Part shown: one piece after another, positions 25,932-34,156 of the stretch
Layout: each line of letters begins with the position of its first letter
Numbering within the stretch: position 1 is the stretch's first letter
NCBI RefSeq assembly: GCF_022436675.1
Contig: NZ_JAKUJZ010000002.1
Span: 62,001 to 126,000 of the forward strand
Length of the DNA stretch: 64,000 bases
Source of the DNA: Rheinheimera hassiensis
GTDB lineage: Bacteria; Pseudomonadota; Gammaproteobacteria; Enterobacterales; Alteromonadaceae
Reading direction: 5' to 3'
Made by a program: the position numbers and the translations under genes
Notes under the pieces: generated by a model
What the model was told of the DNA's origin: nothing
Database searches by the model: none
The model's input: the letters and a program-made list of their open reading frames with translations, nothing else

Positions 25932-26273
25932 ATGTCTGAATTAAAAGCAATGCAATGTGAAGCCTGCCGCGCTGATGCGCCTAAAGTATCTGACGCCGAG
26001 CTGCCAGAGCTGATGCGGCAGATCCCCGACTGGACGCCGGTAGTACGTGACGGTATTTTACAGTTGGAACGTGAGTTTAAGTTTAAAAACTTTAAGCTGG
26101 CCTGGGCGTTTCATAATAAAGTGGCCGAGCTGGCAGAAGCAGAAGGCCATCATCCTGCACTGTTGCTGGAGTGGGGCAAGTTAACAGTAACCTGGTGGTC
26201 GCATTCGATTAAAGGCCTGCACAAGAACGACTTTATTTGTGCAGCTAAAACAGACAGCTTGCTGTCGGCTTAG
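25932..26273 (+). CDS. phhB: Pterin-4a-carbinolamine dehydratase
   Basis: Dehydrates the 4a-hydroxy-tetrahydropterin made by PhhA so the cofactor can be reduced again. 113 aa; the active-site stretch [21 protein letters not shown] contains the paired histidines of the family and a later tryptophan-rich strand. The start follows AGGATTACAG. Cotranscribed with phhA. Confidence 0.95.
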   Translation: MSELKAMQCEACRADAPKVSDAELPELMRQIPDWTPVVRDGILQLEREFKFKNFKLAWAFHNKVAELAEAEGHHPALLLEWGKLTVTWWSHSIKGLHKNDFICAAKTDSLLSA

Positions 26274-26295
26274 TAAAGTATTTATCTTTCCCCCG

Positions 26296-26321
26296 ACGAG
26301 TGGTGTTATAACACCACTCGT
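26296..26321. terminator. Perfect 26-nt palindrome after phhB
   Basis: ACGAGTGGTGTTA is followed by its exact reverse complement. As RNA it forms a 10-bp stem with a 6-nt loop (TTATAA). No T run follows (CTCAGTTACC). It may act as a weak terminator or 3' stabiliser, or as a dimeric operator before tyrR. Confidence 0.5.
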
Positions 26322-26347
26322 CTCAGTTACCCGCTAAATAGCGCGTT

Positions 26348-26365
26348 TGTTCACATTTCTTTACA
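26348..26365. promoter_or_regulatory. TyrR-box-like site upstream of tyrR
   Basis: TGTTCA, 6 nt, TTTACA: 10 of 12 matches to the TyrR box, with a perfect right half. It is 73 nt before the tyrR start, which suggests autoregulation. Confidence 0.5.
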
Positions 26366-26437
26366 AAACTACTGGTCTCAACTCATCGTTTTACCGTATT
26401 ATGCTGTTAATTACTTGGTCTTGGGGCACTTTGCGGT

Positions 26438-28000
26438 ATGCGTTTAGAAATTCAATGCCAGAACAGGCTTGGCCTGGCACAGGAAGTATTAAATGTACTG
26501 GTAAGTTATCAGCTGGATCTGCGCGGTATTGAAGTGGACCCAAGCTTAAGCCGGATGTACGTGTCATTTCCGACAGTAAACTTTGAAAAATTTCAGGAGT
26601 TAATGACTAAGATGCGCCGCATCACCGGCGTGGAAGATGTTAAAACCACTGCTTTTATGCCGTCAGAGCGTGAGCATAATGAACTGTCTACCTTACTTAA
26701 GACATTGCCGGATGGCCTGATTGCCGTTGATATTAAAGCCAATGTTACGGTAATTAATGACGCCGCGCTCGAAGCGTTGTCGGTAGAGCATAGTGCTATT
26801 GCCGGTCAGTCATTGCAGGGTATGGTGAAAGGCTTTAATTTTCAACGCTGGTTAGAAGGCGATGATGTGCTGGCGCAAACCCGACGCTTAGAAATTCACG
26901 GCAAGCGCTTTGTTGCTGATATTTTGCCGGTGATGGTGCCGGATGAAACCGGCCATGAGATTCTGGCCGGTGCGGTGATTAATTTAAAATCTGAAAGCCG
27001 GCTCGGCCAGCATATGGTGGCGTTTAAAAAAGGCGATCAGGAAAGCTTTAACACTCTGCAGGCACACAGTAACTTAATGCGTAAAGTGGTACGCGAAGCG
27101 AAAAAAATGTCACAGCTGGATGCGCCTATTCTGATTATGGGCGAAACCGGTACTGGTAAAGAGTTACTTGCCCGGGCATGTCACGCTGCCAGCAGCCGCA
27201 CCGGTAAACCTTTTTTAGCCCTTAGCTGTGCGTCGTTGCCAGACAACGTAGCAGAGTCTGAGCTGTTCGGGTATGGCGCCAATGCGTTTCCCGGTACAGC
27301 AGAGGGCAAAAAAGGCATATTTGAACTGGCCAACGGCGGTACGGTATTCTTAGACGAAGTAGGCGAAATGTCGCATCAGTTGCAAACCAAGTTGATCCGC
27401 TTTTTGCAGGATGGCAGTTTTCGCCGAGTTGCCGATGAAAACGAAGTAAAAGTCGATGTAAGGGTAATTTGTACCACGCAAAAAGATTTACCCGGCATGG
27501 TGCAGGAAGGCAAGTTCCGTGAAGATTTATACTATCGCCTTAATGTGCTGACGCTGGCTTTACCGTCACTGCGCGAACGCAAACAGGATGTGATACCGCT
27601 GGCTGAATTCTTTATTGCCCGTTTTGCTGCAAGGCTTGGCCGTAAAGCGCCAAAGTTAACCGACAGCTGTGCCAATTTTCTGCAAAATTATCCGTGGCCG
27701 GGTAACGTGCGTCAGCTGGAAAATGCATTGTATCGTGCTATTACTCTGCTTGAAGGCTTTGAACTGGATAAAGATCATTTGCAGTTACCCAGTTACAACA
27801 ACGATTTTGGTTATTTAGAGCAAGATTTCGACGGTACCCTGGATGAAGCGGTAAAACGCTTTGAAGCGAACTTGTTGCGTAAATTGTTTCCTGCTTATCC
27901 CAGCTCGCGTCAGCTGGCAAAAAAACTCGGTTTAAGTCACACGGCAGTCGCCAATAAATTGCGTGACTACGGCATTAATCGCAAGAGTGTAAAAATTTAA
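26438..28000 (+). CDS. tyrR: TyrR-family aromatic amino acid regulator
   Basis: DNA-binding regulator responding to aromatic amino acids. 520 aa: an N-terminal ACT domain (about 1-74, MRLEIQCQNRLGLAQEVLNV), a PAS domain (about 80-190), an AAA+ domain with Walker A GETGTGKE and Walker B GGTVFLDEVGE, and a C-terminal helix-turn-helix (RQLAKKLGLSHTAVANKL). The sigma54-contact loop reads GANAFPGT instead of GAFTGA, so sigma54 activation is doubtful; E. coli TyrR also lost this loop and works with sigma70. It lies between phh and hpd genes, its likely targets. Confidence 0.92.
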   Translation: MRLEIQCQNRLGLAQEVLNVLVSYQLDLRGIEVDPSLSRMYVSFPTVNFEKFQELMTKMRRITGVEDVKTTAFMPSEREHNELSTLLKTLPDGLIAVDIKANVTVINDAALEALSVEHSAIAGQSLQGMVKGFNFQRWLEGDDVLAQTRRLEIHGKRFVADILPVMVPDETGHEILAGAVINLKSESRLGQHMVAFKKGDQESFNTLQAHSNLMRKVVREAKKMSQLDAPILIMGETGTGKELLARACHAASSRTGKPFLALSCASLPDNVAESELFGYGANAFPGTAEGKKGIFELANGGTVFLDEVGEMSHQLQTKLIRFLQDGSFRRVADENEVKVDVRVICTTQKDLPGMVQEGKFREDLYYRLNVLTLALPSLRERKQDVIPLAEFFIARFAARLGRKAPKLTDSCANFLQNYPWPGNVRQLENALYRAITLLEGFELDKDHLQLPSYNNDFGYLEQDFDGTLDEAVKRFEANLLRKLFPAYPSSRQLAKKLGLSHTAVANKLRDYGINRKSVKI

Positions 28001-28030
28001 CTACGCTTTGTGCGTAAAACTATACTGCAA

Positions 28031-28063
28031 GGGGGCTGCCAGAGCGATTTGGCGGCCCTTTTT
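28031..28063 (+). terminator. Intrinsic terminator after tyrR
   Basis: GGGCTGCCA (28033-28041) pairs with TGGCGGCCC (28050-28058, one G:T) around an 8-nt loop. Five T residues follow. Confidence 0.88.
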
Positions 28064-28090
28064 GATCGCTTTTTAGAAAAATCGTTATTT

Positions 28091-28108
28091 TGTATCTACA
28101 GCTTTACA
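28091..28108. promoter_or_regulatory. TyrR-box-like site upstream of hpd
   Basis: TGTATC, 6 nt, TTTACA: 10 of 12 matches to the TyrR box with a perfect right half. It lies 105 nt before hpd and after the tyrR terminator, so it would control the hpd-hmgA-fahA transcript. Confidence 0.55.
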
Positions 28109-28213
28109 AAACAGCGCTTTAACAACGATCAGGCTGTTATTTGTTGCCCCCTTCCTTTTTTTTGCCGCAAGCGCATTATTAGCGCCAACCAAGACGTAGT
28201 TAGGACTATAACA

Positions 28214-29287
28214 ATGACAGATAAAATTAATCCGCTGGGAACTGATGGTTTCGAGTTCGTTGAATACACTGCTGCTGATGCCGACGGCATTCAGAAATTA
28301 AAAGATTTGTTTTATGCATTGGGCTTTACCGAAGTCGCACAACATCGCTCAAAGCAAGCCTGGTTATATAAGCAAGGCGACATTAACTTTATTGTTAATG
28401 CTGAGCCAAACTCGCAGGCAGAAGAATTTGCCCGTAAGCACGGCCCAAGTGTGTGCGCCATGGCATTTCGGGTAAAAGATGCGGCTCATGCATTAAAACA
28501 TGCCGTGGCTAACGGTGCTAAAGAGTATAAAAACCAGATAGGCCCAATGGAGCTGAATATCCCGGCCGTCTACGGTATTGGCAGCAGCCTGCTGTATTTT
28601 GTTGACCGCTATGGTGCCAGCTCTGTGTACGATGTTGACTTTAAATATTATGACAACTGGCAGCTTGAAATGACCAAGCACGGTGTTGGCCTGGAAGTGC
28701 TGGATCATTTAACGCATAACGTAATGCGCGGCAATATGAATACCTGGGCCGGCTTCTATGAAAATATCGGTAACTTCCGTGAAATCCGTTATTTTGATAT
28801 TGAAGGTAAGCTTACTGGCCTGGTATCAAAAGCGATGACAGCGCCATGCGGCAAAATTCGTATTCCTATTAATGAATCCTCTGATGACAAATCACAGATT
28901 GAAGAATTTATCCGCGAATACAAAGGCGAGGGTATCCAGCATATTGCGCTGACAACCGAAGACATCTATGAAACTGTGCGCACTTTGCGCAGCCGTGGCA
29001 TGGATTTTATGCCAACACCGGAAACCTACTACAACAAAGTAAATGACCGTGTAGTGGGCCACGATGAAGACTTAGAGCAACTGCGTGACTTACGTATTTT
29101 GATCGACGGCGCGCCAATGAAAGATGGCATTTTGCTGCAAATTTTCACCAAAACCGTGATTGGCCCGGTGTTCTTTGAAATTATCCAGCGTAAAGGCAAT
29201 GAAGGCTTTGGCGAGGGTAACTTTAAGGCACTATTCGAGTCTATCGAAGAAGATCAAATTCAGCGCGGAGTGTTAAGCAATGCGTAA
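28214..29287 (+). CDS. hpd: 4-hydroxyphenylpyruvate dioxygenase
   Basis: Iron(II) enzyme converting 4-hydroxyphenylpyruvate to homogentisate. The iron ligands are His165 (EVLDHLTHNV), His243 (GIQHIALTTED) and Glu322 (VFFEIIQRKG). The start is the ATG at 28214 (MTDKINPLGTDGFEF), giving 357 aa, the usual bacterial length; a longer reading back to 28010 would run through the terminator and leader and is rejected. It overlaps hmgA by 8 nt. Confidence 0.97.
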   Translation: MTDKINPLGTDGFEFVEYTAADADGIQKLKDLFYALGFTEVAQHRSKQAWLYKQGDINFIVNAEPNSQAEEFARKHGPSVCAMAFRVKDAAHALKHAVANGAKEYKNQIGPMELNIPAVYGIGSSLLYFVDRYGASSVYDVDFKYYDNWQLEMTKHGVGLEVLDHLTHNVMRGNMNTWAGFYENIGNFREIRYFDIEGKLTGLVSKAMTAPCGKIRIPINESSDDKSQIEEFIREYKGEGIQHIALTTEDIYETVRTLRSRGMDFMPTPETYYNKVNDRVVGHDEDLEQLRDLRILIDGAPMKDGILLQIFTKTVIGPVFFEIIQRKGNEGFGEGNFKALFESIEEDQIQRGVLSNA

Positions 29288-30428
29288 ATGGGCATCGTTT
29301 CCGTTAAAGGAAGGTGATGTATCAAGACAGGCGCACGCAGATTTTCCTGAGCAGGCGATATATGAGCGTGAAACCGGCCGCAGCGGCTTTTTTGGCCCGG
29401 CCACGCACTTTCATCACCGCCATGCGCCTACCGGCTGGATTGACTGGCAGGGGCCACTGCGGCCACACCTGTTTAACTTTAATGACATAGGTGCCGATAA
29501 CACTAATTCGCCGTGGGCCGTGCCAAATTTGCTGTTTAATGCGCATTGTAAAATGCGCACCTGGCGGCTGAATGACAACATGAGCAAACTGGTGCGCAAC
29601 GCCGACGGTGATGAGCTGCTGTTTATCCACGAAGGCAGCGCCGAGCTGTATTGCGATTACGGCCATATGACAGTGCGGGACGGCGATTATATTGTTATTC
29701 CGCGCTCTACCATGTGGCGGTTAGAGCCAAAACAGCCGATGTTTATCCTGCTGGTTGAAGCCACTAACGACAGCTATCAGCTGCCAGAAAAAGGTTTGGT
29801 AGGTAACCACGCTATTTTCGATCCGGCTATGCTGGATACGCCAAAAATTGATGATGCCTTTAAAGCCCAGTACAGCGAGCAGCAATGGCAGGTAGAAGTA
29901 AAACGCCACGGACAGGTATCGGTTATTACTTATCCGTATAACCCGCTGGATGCTATTGGCTGGCATGGCGAATTAGCAGTAATGCGCATTAACTGGCGCG
30001 ATATCCGCCCGCTGATGAGCCATCGCTATCATTTACCACCGTCGGCGCACACTACCTTTGTCGCCCAACGCTTTGTGGTGTGTACCTTTGTGCCACGGCC
30101 GATAGAAAGCGATCCGGGTGCACTAAAAGTACCTTTTTATCACAACAATGACGATTACGATGAAGTGCTGTTTTATCATGCCGGTGATTTTTTCAGCCGC
30201 GATAATATCGAAAAAGGCATGGTTACTTTCCACCCGGCCGGTTTTACTCATGGCCCGCACCCGAAAGCTTTTGCGGCGGGGCGTGAGTATAAAAAGAAAT
30301 TTACCGACGAAGTGGCAGTGATGCTTGATACCCGTGATGCACTGGAAATAGGCACTGCGGCGTTGGCCACGGAAAACCCGGAATACGTTAACAGCTGGAA
30401 AGTAAAACCTGAGCAGGCGAAGGAATAA
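29280..30428 (+). CDS. hmgA: Homogentisate 1,2-dioxygenase
   Basis: Iron(II) ring-cleaving enzyme making maleylacetoacetate from homogentisate. It is a cupin fold with the conserved C-terminal stretch FHPAGFTHGPHPKA, which provides metal-site histidines, and GDEVLFYHAGDFFSRD-like residues before it (YDEVLFYHAGDFFSR). At 382 aa it belongs to a shorter bacterial type than the roughly 430-aa Pseudomonas and eukaryotic enzymes. It begins inside the end of hpd, so translation is coupled, and fahA follows 2 nt later. Confidence 0.93.
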   Translation: MRKWASFPLKEGDVSRQAHADFPEQAIYERETGRSGFFGPATHFHHRHAPTGWIDWQGPLRPHLFNFNDIGADNTNSPWAVPNLLFNAHCKMRTWRLNDNMSKLVRNADGDELLFIHEGSAELYCDYGHMTVRDGDYIVIPRSTMWRLEPKQPMFILLVEATNDSYQLPEKGLVGNHAIFDPAMLDTPKIDDAFKAQYSEQQWQVEVKRHGQVSVITYPYNPLDAIGWHGELAVMRINWRDIRPLMSHRYHLPPSAHTTFVAQRFVVCTFVPRPIESDPGALKVPFYHNNDDYDEVLFYHAGDFFSRDNIEKGMVTFHPAGFTHGPHPKAFAAGREYKKKFTDEVAVMLDTRDALEIGTAALATENPEYVNSWKVKPEQAKE

Positions 30429-30430
30429 TA

Positions 30431-31447
30431 ATGAAGTTAGCAAGTTTAAAAAATGGCAGCCGTGATGGCTTGCTGGTTGTCGTCAGCCGCGATTTAAGCC
30501 GCTGTGTAGCCGCGCCGGCAGTAGCCGCTACTATGCAGCAATTGCTGGACAGCTGGGCACAGTTAAGCCCGAAGCTGGAAGAAGTGTATCAGGCGCTGAA
30601 CAGCGGCAAAGTAGACGGCGAAATGGCGTTTGACGAAGCTCAGTGTGAGTCGCCTTTACCACGTGCATATCAGTGGGCCGATGGCAGCGCTTATGTTAAC
30701 CACGTAGAGCTGGTGCGCAAAGCGCGTAATGCCGAAATGCCGCCAAGCTTCTGGACCGATCCGTTAATGTATCAGGGCGGTTCAGATGATTTTATCGGCC
30801 CGCGCGACAATGTTGAAGTGGTCAGCGAAGACTACGGTATCGACTTTGAAGGCGAAGTAGCAGTAATTACCGACGATGTGGCGATGGCGTGCAGTGCTGA
30901 TGAAGCGCGCAGCAAAATCCGCTTATTTATGCTGGTCAATGATGTCTCCTTGCGTGGCCTTATTCCGAATGAGTTAGCCAAAGGCTTTGGCTTTTTTCAA
31001 TCTAAGCCTTCATCTGCGTTCAGCCCAGTAGCCGTAACACCGGACGAGCTTGGGGCTGACTGGCGCGATGGCCGTGTACATCTGCCGTTGCTGTCGACTT
31101 ACAACGGCAAACTGTTTGGTAAGCCAAATGCTGGTATCGATATGACGTTCGACTTTGGGCAGTTAGTCGCGCATGCAGCGAAAACCCGTAATCTGGGCGC
31201 CGGGGCTGTTATCGGCTCTGGTACAGTATCGAATAAGCAGGGCACCGAATATGGTACTGCTGTGGACGAGGGGGGAGTAGGTTACAGCTGTATTGCTGAA
31301 ATTCGCATGATTGAAACCATTCGGGATGGTAAGCCGGCTACTGCTTTTATGAAGTTTGGCGATACTATTCGTATGGAAATGCTGGATGTGCAGGGCAATA
31401 GCATCTTTGGTGCCATTGACCAGCAAGTAGTGCAATATAAAGCCTGA
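30431..31447 (+). CDS. fahA: Fumarylacetoacetate hydrolase (fumarylacetoacetase)
   Basis: Final step of tyrosine breakdown: hydrolysis of fumarylacetoacetate to fumarate and acetoacetate. 338 aa, with an N-terminal domain (about 1-80) and a FAH catalytic domain carrying IDFEGEVAVITDDV (metal-site acidic residues), FMLVNDVSLR and FGFFQSKPSSAFSPVAVTPDE, then GAGAVIGSGTVSNKQGTEYG. It follows hmgA by 2 nt. A stem-loop repeat separates it from maiA. Confidence 0.94.
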   Translation: MKLASLKNGSRDGLLVVVSRDLSRCVAAPAVAATMQQLLDSWAQLSPKLEEVYQALNSGKVDGEMAFDEAQCESPLPRAYQWADGSAYVNHVELVRKARNAEMPPSFWTDPLMYQGGSDDFIGPRDNVEVVSEDYGIDFEGEVAVITDDVAMACSADEARSKIRLFMLVNDVSLRGLIPNELAKGFGFFQSKPSSAFSPVAVTPDELGADWRDGRVHLPLLSTYNGKLFGKPNAGIDMTFDFGQLVAHAAKTRNLGAGAVIGSGTVSNKQGTEYGTAVDEGGVGYSCIAEIRMIETIRDGKPATAFMKFGDTIRMEMLDVQGNSIFGAIDQQVVQYKA

Positions 31448-31476
31448 GTTTGACTCAGATTCGGTAGCATCACTGC

Positions 31477-31563
31477 GTACATTTTTTCCGCGACACGCCG
31501 TAAACCCATCCCTGGGGGCTCGACTCAGGCATCCATGCCTTCAACGGTCGCGGAAAAAAGTAC
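31477..31563. repeat. Long inverted-repeat element between fahA and maiA
   Basis: The left arm 31477-31494 (GTACATTTTTTCCGCGAC) and right arm 31547-31563 (GTCGCGGAAAAAAGTAC) are complementary except for one extra T. The 52-nt centre holds CCATCCCTGGGGGCTCGAC and CATCCATG, a motif that from memory recurs in intergenic repeats of Alteromonadales and relatives. It carries no gene. It could end transcription or form a large mRNA hairpin. Confidence 0.75.
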
Positions 31564-31601
31564 ATCTGTGCTTCTACCTGGTTCAACTTCAGGGGATAAC
31601 A

Positions 31602-32246
31602 ATGAAACTCTACGGTTACTGGCGCTCTTCAGCAGCATATCGTGTGCGTATCGCGCTAAACTTAAAACAACTGACGTTTGAAAATCTGCCGGTGCATTTG
31701 GTAAAAAATGGCGGCGAGCAACACAGCCCTGACTACAAAACACTAAACCCGGCAGAACTGGTACCTGTGCTGGTAGATGATGATCTTAGTCTTAACCAGT
31801 CGCTGGCCATTATAGAATATCTGGACGAAACCTATCCGCAGCCGGTGTTATTACCGAAAGAACCCACAGCACGGGCCAAAGTGCGCGCGCTGGCACTGGA
31901 TATTGCCTGCGATATGCATCCGCTGAATAACCTGCGCGTATTGCAATACCTTACCGGGCCTTTAGCCTTAACTGAACAGCAAAAGTTAAACTGGATTAGC
32001 CATTGGCTTAATACCGGCTTTAGCGCATTAGAACAACGCTTAAAACAAAGTGCCGGGCAGTTTTGCTTTGGCGATGAGGTAACGTTGGCAGATATCTGTT
32101 TAGTGCCGCAAGTTTATAATGCCCAACGGTTTGCGTTGGATATGTGCGCTTTTCCTACTGTGATGGCCGTACACCACAATTGCCAGCAACTTGCCGCCTT
32201 TGCTCTGGCAGCCCCTGAGCAACAGCCAGATGCACAAATAAGCTAA
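31602..32246 (+). CDS. maiA: Maleylacetoacetate isomerase
   Basis: Zeta-class glutathione transferase isomerising maleylacetoacetate to fumarylacetoacetate with glutathione. The active-site motif is WRSSAAYRVRIALNLK at residues 7-22. The thioredoxin-like domain continues to ELVPVLVDDDLSLNQSLAIIEYLDE, and a helical C-terminal domain has DEVTLADICLVPQVYNA. 214 aa is standard. It completes the homogentisate pathway although the gene is set apart from fahA by a repeat element. Confidence 0.95.
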   Translation: MKLYGYWRSSAAYRVRIALNLKQLTFENLPVHLVKNGGEQHSPDYKTLNPAELVPVLVDDDLSLNQSLAIIEYLDETYPQPVLLPKEPTARAKVRALALDIACDMHPLNNLRVLQYLTGPLALTEQQKLNWISHWLNTGFSALEQRLKQSAGQFCFGDEVTLADICLVPQVYNAQRFALDMCAFPTVMAVHHNCQQLAAFALAAPEQQPDAQIS

Positions 32247-32255
32247 GGCAAAGTA

Positions 32256-32296
32256 AAATGTTGCTGCCGTCGTGTAATCACGGCAGCAGCATTTCA
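32256..32296 (+). terminator. Hairpin after maiA
   Basis: A 15-bp stem (32256-32270 with 32280-32294, one G:T pair) and a 9-nt loop. The 3' arm ends ATTTC, so the T run is short. Confidence 0.7.
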
Positions 32297-32455
32297 TCTG
32301 TTTTGCTAGACGATTAGCTATATTCGCCTATGCTTATACAAATTTCTGTCTTCCAGATACAAGTCCACATTGCTTAGCTGACAGCAACATGCTGTAGTAG
32401 AGCCTGATCAGCGTTAACCGTGCAGCGGCCAATATAGCCGAAGAGGTACAAAATT

Positions 32456-33382
32456 ATGAGTAAACTAATGGCCGCAGTGAATCAGCGGACAAATCTGGTA
32501 GGTAACAATCGGCTGGAGTTACTGTTGTTTCGTTTGTATGGCCCCCAGCCGTTTGGCATTAACGTGTTTAAAGTGCGCGAAGTGTTGCAGTGCCCGGAGC
32601 TGACAGAAATGCCTGGCTCCAGCCCGCATGTGCGTGGTATTGCGCATTTACGTGGTGTACCGGTGATGGTAATTGATTTAAGCCAGGCTACCGGTGGTAA
32701 ACGTATTGAAGATTTATCTACTGCTTATGTACTGGTAACCGAATACAACCGCCATACGCAGGGTTTTTTGGTAAGCGGTGTCGACCGCATTGTTAACACA
32801 AACTGGGATCAAATCATGCCCCCGCCCAAAGGTGCGGGGGCAGGGCATTACCTGACCGCTGTTACCCAGATTGACGGTAAGCTGGTACAAATTATTGATG
32901 TAGAAAAAGTCTTCGCAGAAATAACACCAATCAACGAAGACGTCAGTGAAGATATTAAAGTAAAAGCGACAGAGCGTAACTTTAAAGACTTGATTGTGTT
33001 GGTAGCAGATGACTCTGCAGTAGCACGTAATCAGGTAAAGCGCGCGCTTACGTCAATTGGTATTCAGGTTGAGCTGGTTAATGACGGTAAATTGGCGCTG
33101 GATTGGTTAACCGCCAAAGCGGCAGAATTAGGCGGCGATATTTCTACAAAAGTGCCGTTACTGATTTCTGATATTGAAATGCCGGAAATGGATGGTTACA
33201 CGCTGACAGCAGAAATAAAAGCTAACCCGGCACTGCGACAAATGCATGTTGTGTTGCACTCATCGCTTAGCGGTGTATTTAATGAAGCCATGGTGAAAAA
33301 AGTAGGCGCAGATCAGTTTATCGCTAAGTTCCACCCTGACGAGCTGGTTTCAGCAGTACAAAAATGGATGCAGGCAGACTAA
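32456..33382 (+). CDS. cheV: CheV-type chemotaxis adaptor (CheW domain plus receiver domain)
   Basis: Couples chemoreceptors to the CheA kinase and adjusts signalling through phosphorylation. The CheW-like domain covers about residues 15-160 (FGINVFKVREVLQCPELTEM, GIAHLRGVPVMVIDL). The receiver domain follows from about 178, with acidic pocket ADDS, phospho-acceptor Asp239 in LISDIEMPEMDG and the conserved lysine near FIAKFHPDE. 308 aa is normal. No other chemotaxis gene is adjacent, but pomAB is in the same window. Confidence 0.93.
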   Translation: MSKLMAAVNQRTNLVGNNRLELLLFRLYGPQPFGINVFKVREVLQCPELTEMPGSSPHVRGIAHLRGVPVMVIDLSQATGGKRIEDLSTAYVLVTEYNRHTQGFLVSGVDRIVNTNWDQIMPPPKGAGAGHYLTAVTQIDGKLVQIIDVEKVFAEITPINEDVSEDIKVKATERNFKDLIVLVADDSAVARNQVKRALTSIGIQVELVNDGKLALDWLTAKAAELGGDISTKVPLLISDIEMPEMDGYTLTAEIKANPALRQMHVVLHSSLSGVFNEAMVKKVGADQFIAKFHPDELVSAVQKWMQAD

Positions 33383-33419
33383 AGCTGATTCTGGATTGAA
33401 AAAGTAGACAGGCAATAAA

Positions 33420-33632
33420 ATGAAAGTATTTTCTCTACCCAAAAGGCCGCTGAACCGCGCTTTAGTTTACGCGGGCTTGTTCGGTATTATATTTCAGCTA
33501 ACGGCGGCATGTTACGCCTGGTGGCATGATATTGGTTTACAGGCCAGCTGGTTTTTAACCTTATTAGCACCTTTACTGTGTATTGCATCCGGAACGGTTT
33601 CTGCGTTGCAATTACAAAAAGAACCAGATTAA
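33420..33632 (+). CDS. Small predicted inner-membrane protein, unknown function
   Basis: 70 aa, no family recognised. A basic N terminus (MKVFSLPKRPLNRA) is followed by two hydrophobic stretches, ALVYAGLFGIIFQLTAACYA and ASWFLTLLAPLLCIASGTVS, joined by a short loop with WWHD, and a polar tail ending QKEPD. Both ends would lie in the cytoplasm. It starts 37 nt after cheV and is probably cotranscribed. It could be a real gene of unknown role; conservation cannot be judged from one sequence. Confidence 0.6.
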   Translation: MKVFSLPKRPLNRALVYAGLFGIIFQLTAACYAWWHDIGLQASWFLTLLAPLLCIASGTVSALQLQKEPD

Positions 33633-33636
33633 CCGG

Positions 33637-34119
33637 CTATTTGCGCGGTTTAAACATACCCTCTACCCGCACATCGCGGATCCCGGTTTCGGTAAAGTAA
33701 AAATTTATCTGGCCGGGACCGCGGTTAAAATAATAGGTCTCATCGTTTAGTTGCAGCACAAAGTTTCCCGGTGCATTTACTGCCAGCGGATCAGCAAACA
33801 ACTTTATAGAGTATTGCTCCAGTTGTAATTCAAAACTGCTAAGTGGCTTGTTAACAAAGTCAGGCACCCAGACATGACTGTTATCCTGCAGAATGACAGC
33901 AATAGAATATTTTTGTGGGACAGAGGGCACATTCAAGCTTTGCTTGCCAACAATAAAGCGGTAGGTACCATCCTGACGAAAGTAACTAAAGCCGAAATCG
34001 AATGTCTGGCTGCTATTGTCTGTAAGCGTTACCTTGCCCTCGCCACTGATATCAAACTGTGCCTGACTCAATGGTGTGAACATTAACGCTGCGCATAACA
34101 GCAGATATTGCAATTTCAT
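33637..34119 (-). CDS. Predicted periplasmic protein, unknown function
   Basis: 160 aa with a clear Sec signal peptide (MKLQYLLLCAALMFTPLSQA, cleavage after about residue 20). The mature part is short beta-rich sequence with no recognised domain: DISGEGKVTLTDNSSQTFDF near the start and YYFNRGPGQINFYFTETGIRD near the end. It lies tail-to-tail with the small membrane protein and 37 nt downstream of mltD on the same strand, so it may be cotranscribed with mltD. Confidence 0.75.
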   Translation of the reverse strand: MKLQYLLLCAALMFTPLSQAQFDISGEGKVTLTDNSSQTFDFGFSYFRQDGTYRFIVGKQSLNVPSVPQKYSIAVILQDNSHVWVPDFVNKPLSSFELQLEQYSIKLFADPLAVNAPGNFVLQLNDETYYFNRGPGQINFYFTETGIRDVRVEGMFKPRK

Positions 34120-34156
34120 GATATTGGCCCCGAATAATACCAGCCCCGTTAGCGGT

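Noticed and set aside
28010-28213. N-terminal extension of hpd
   Set aside because: It would translate through the tyrR terminator and the TyrR-like box, and the family starts at the ATG at 28214.
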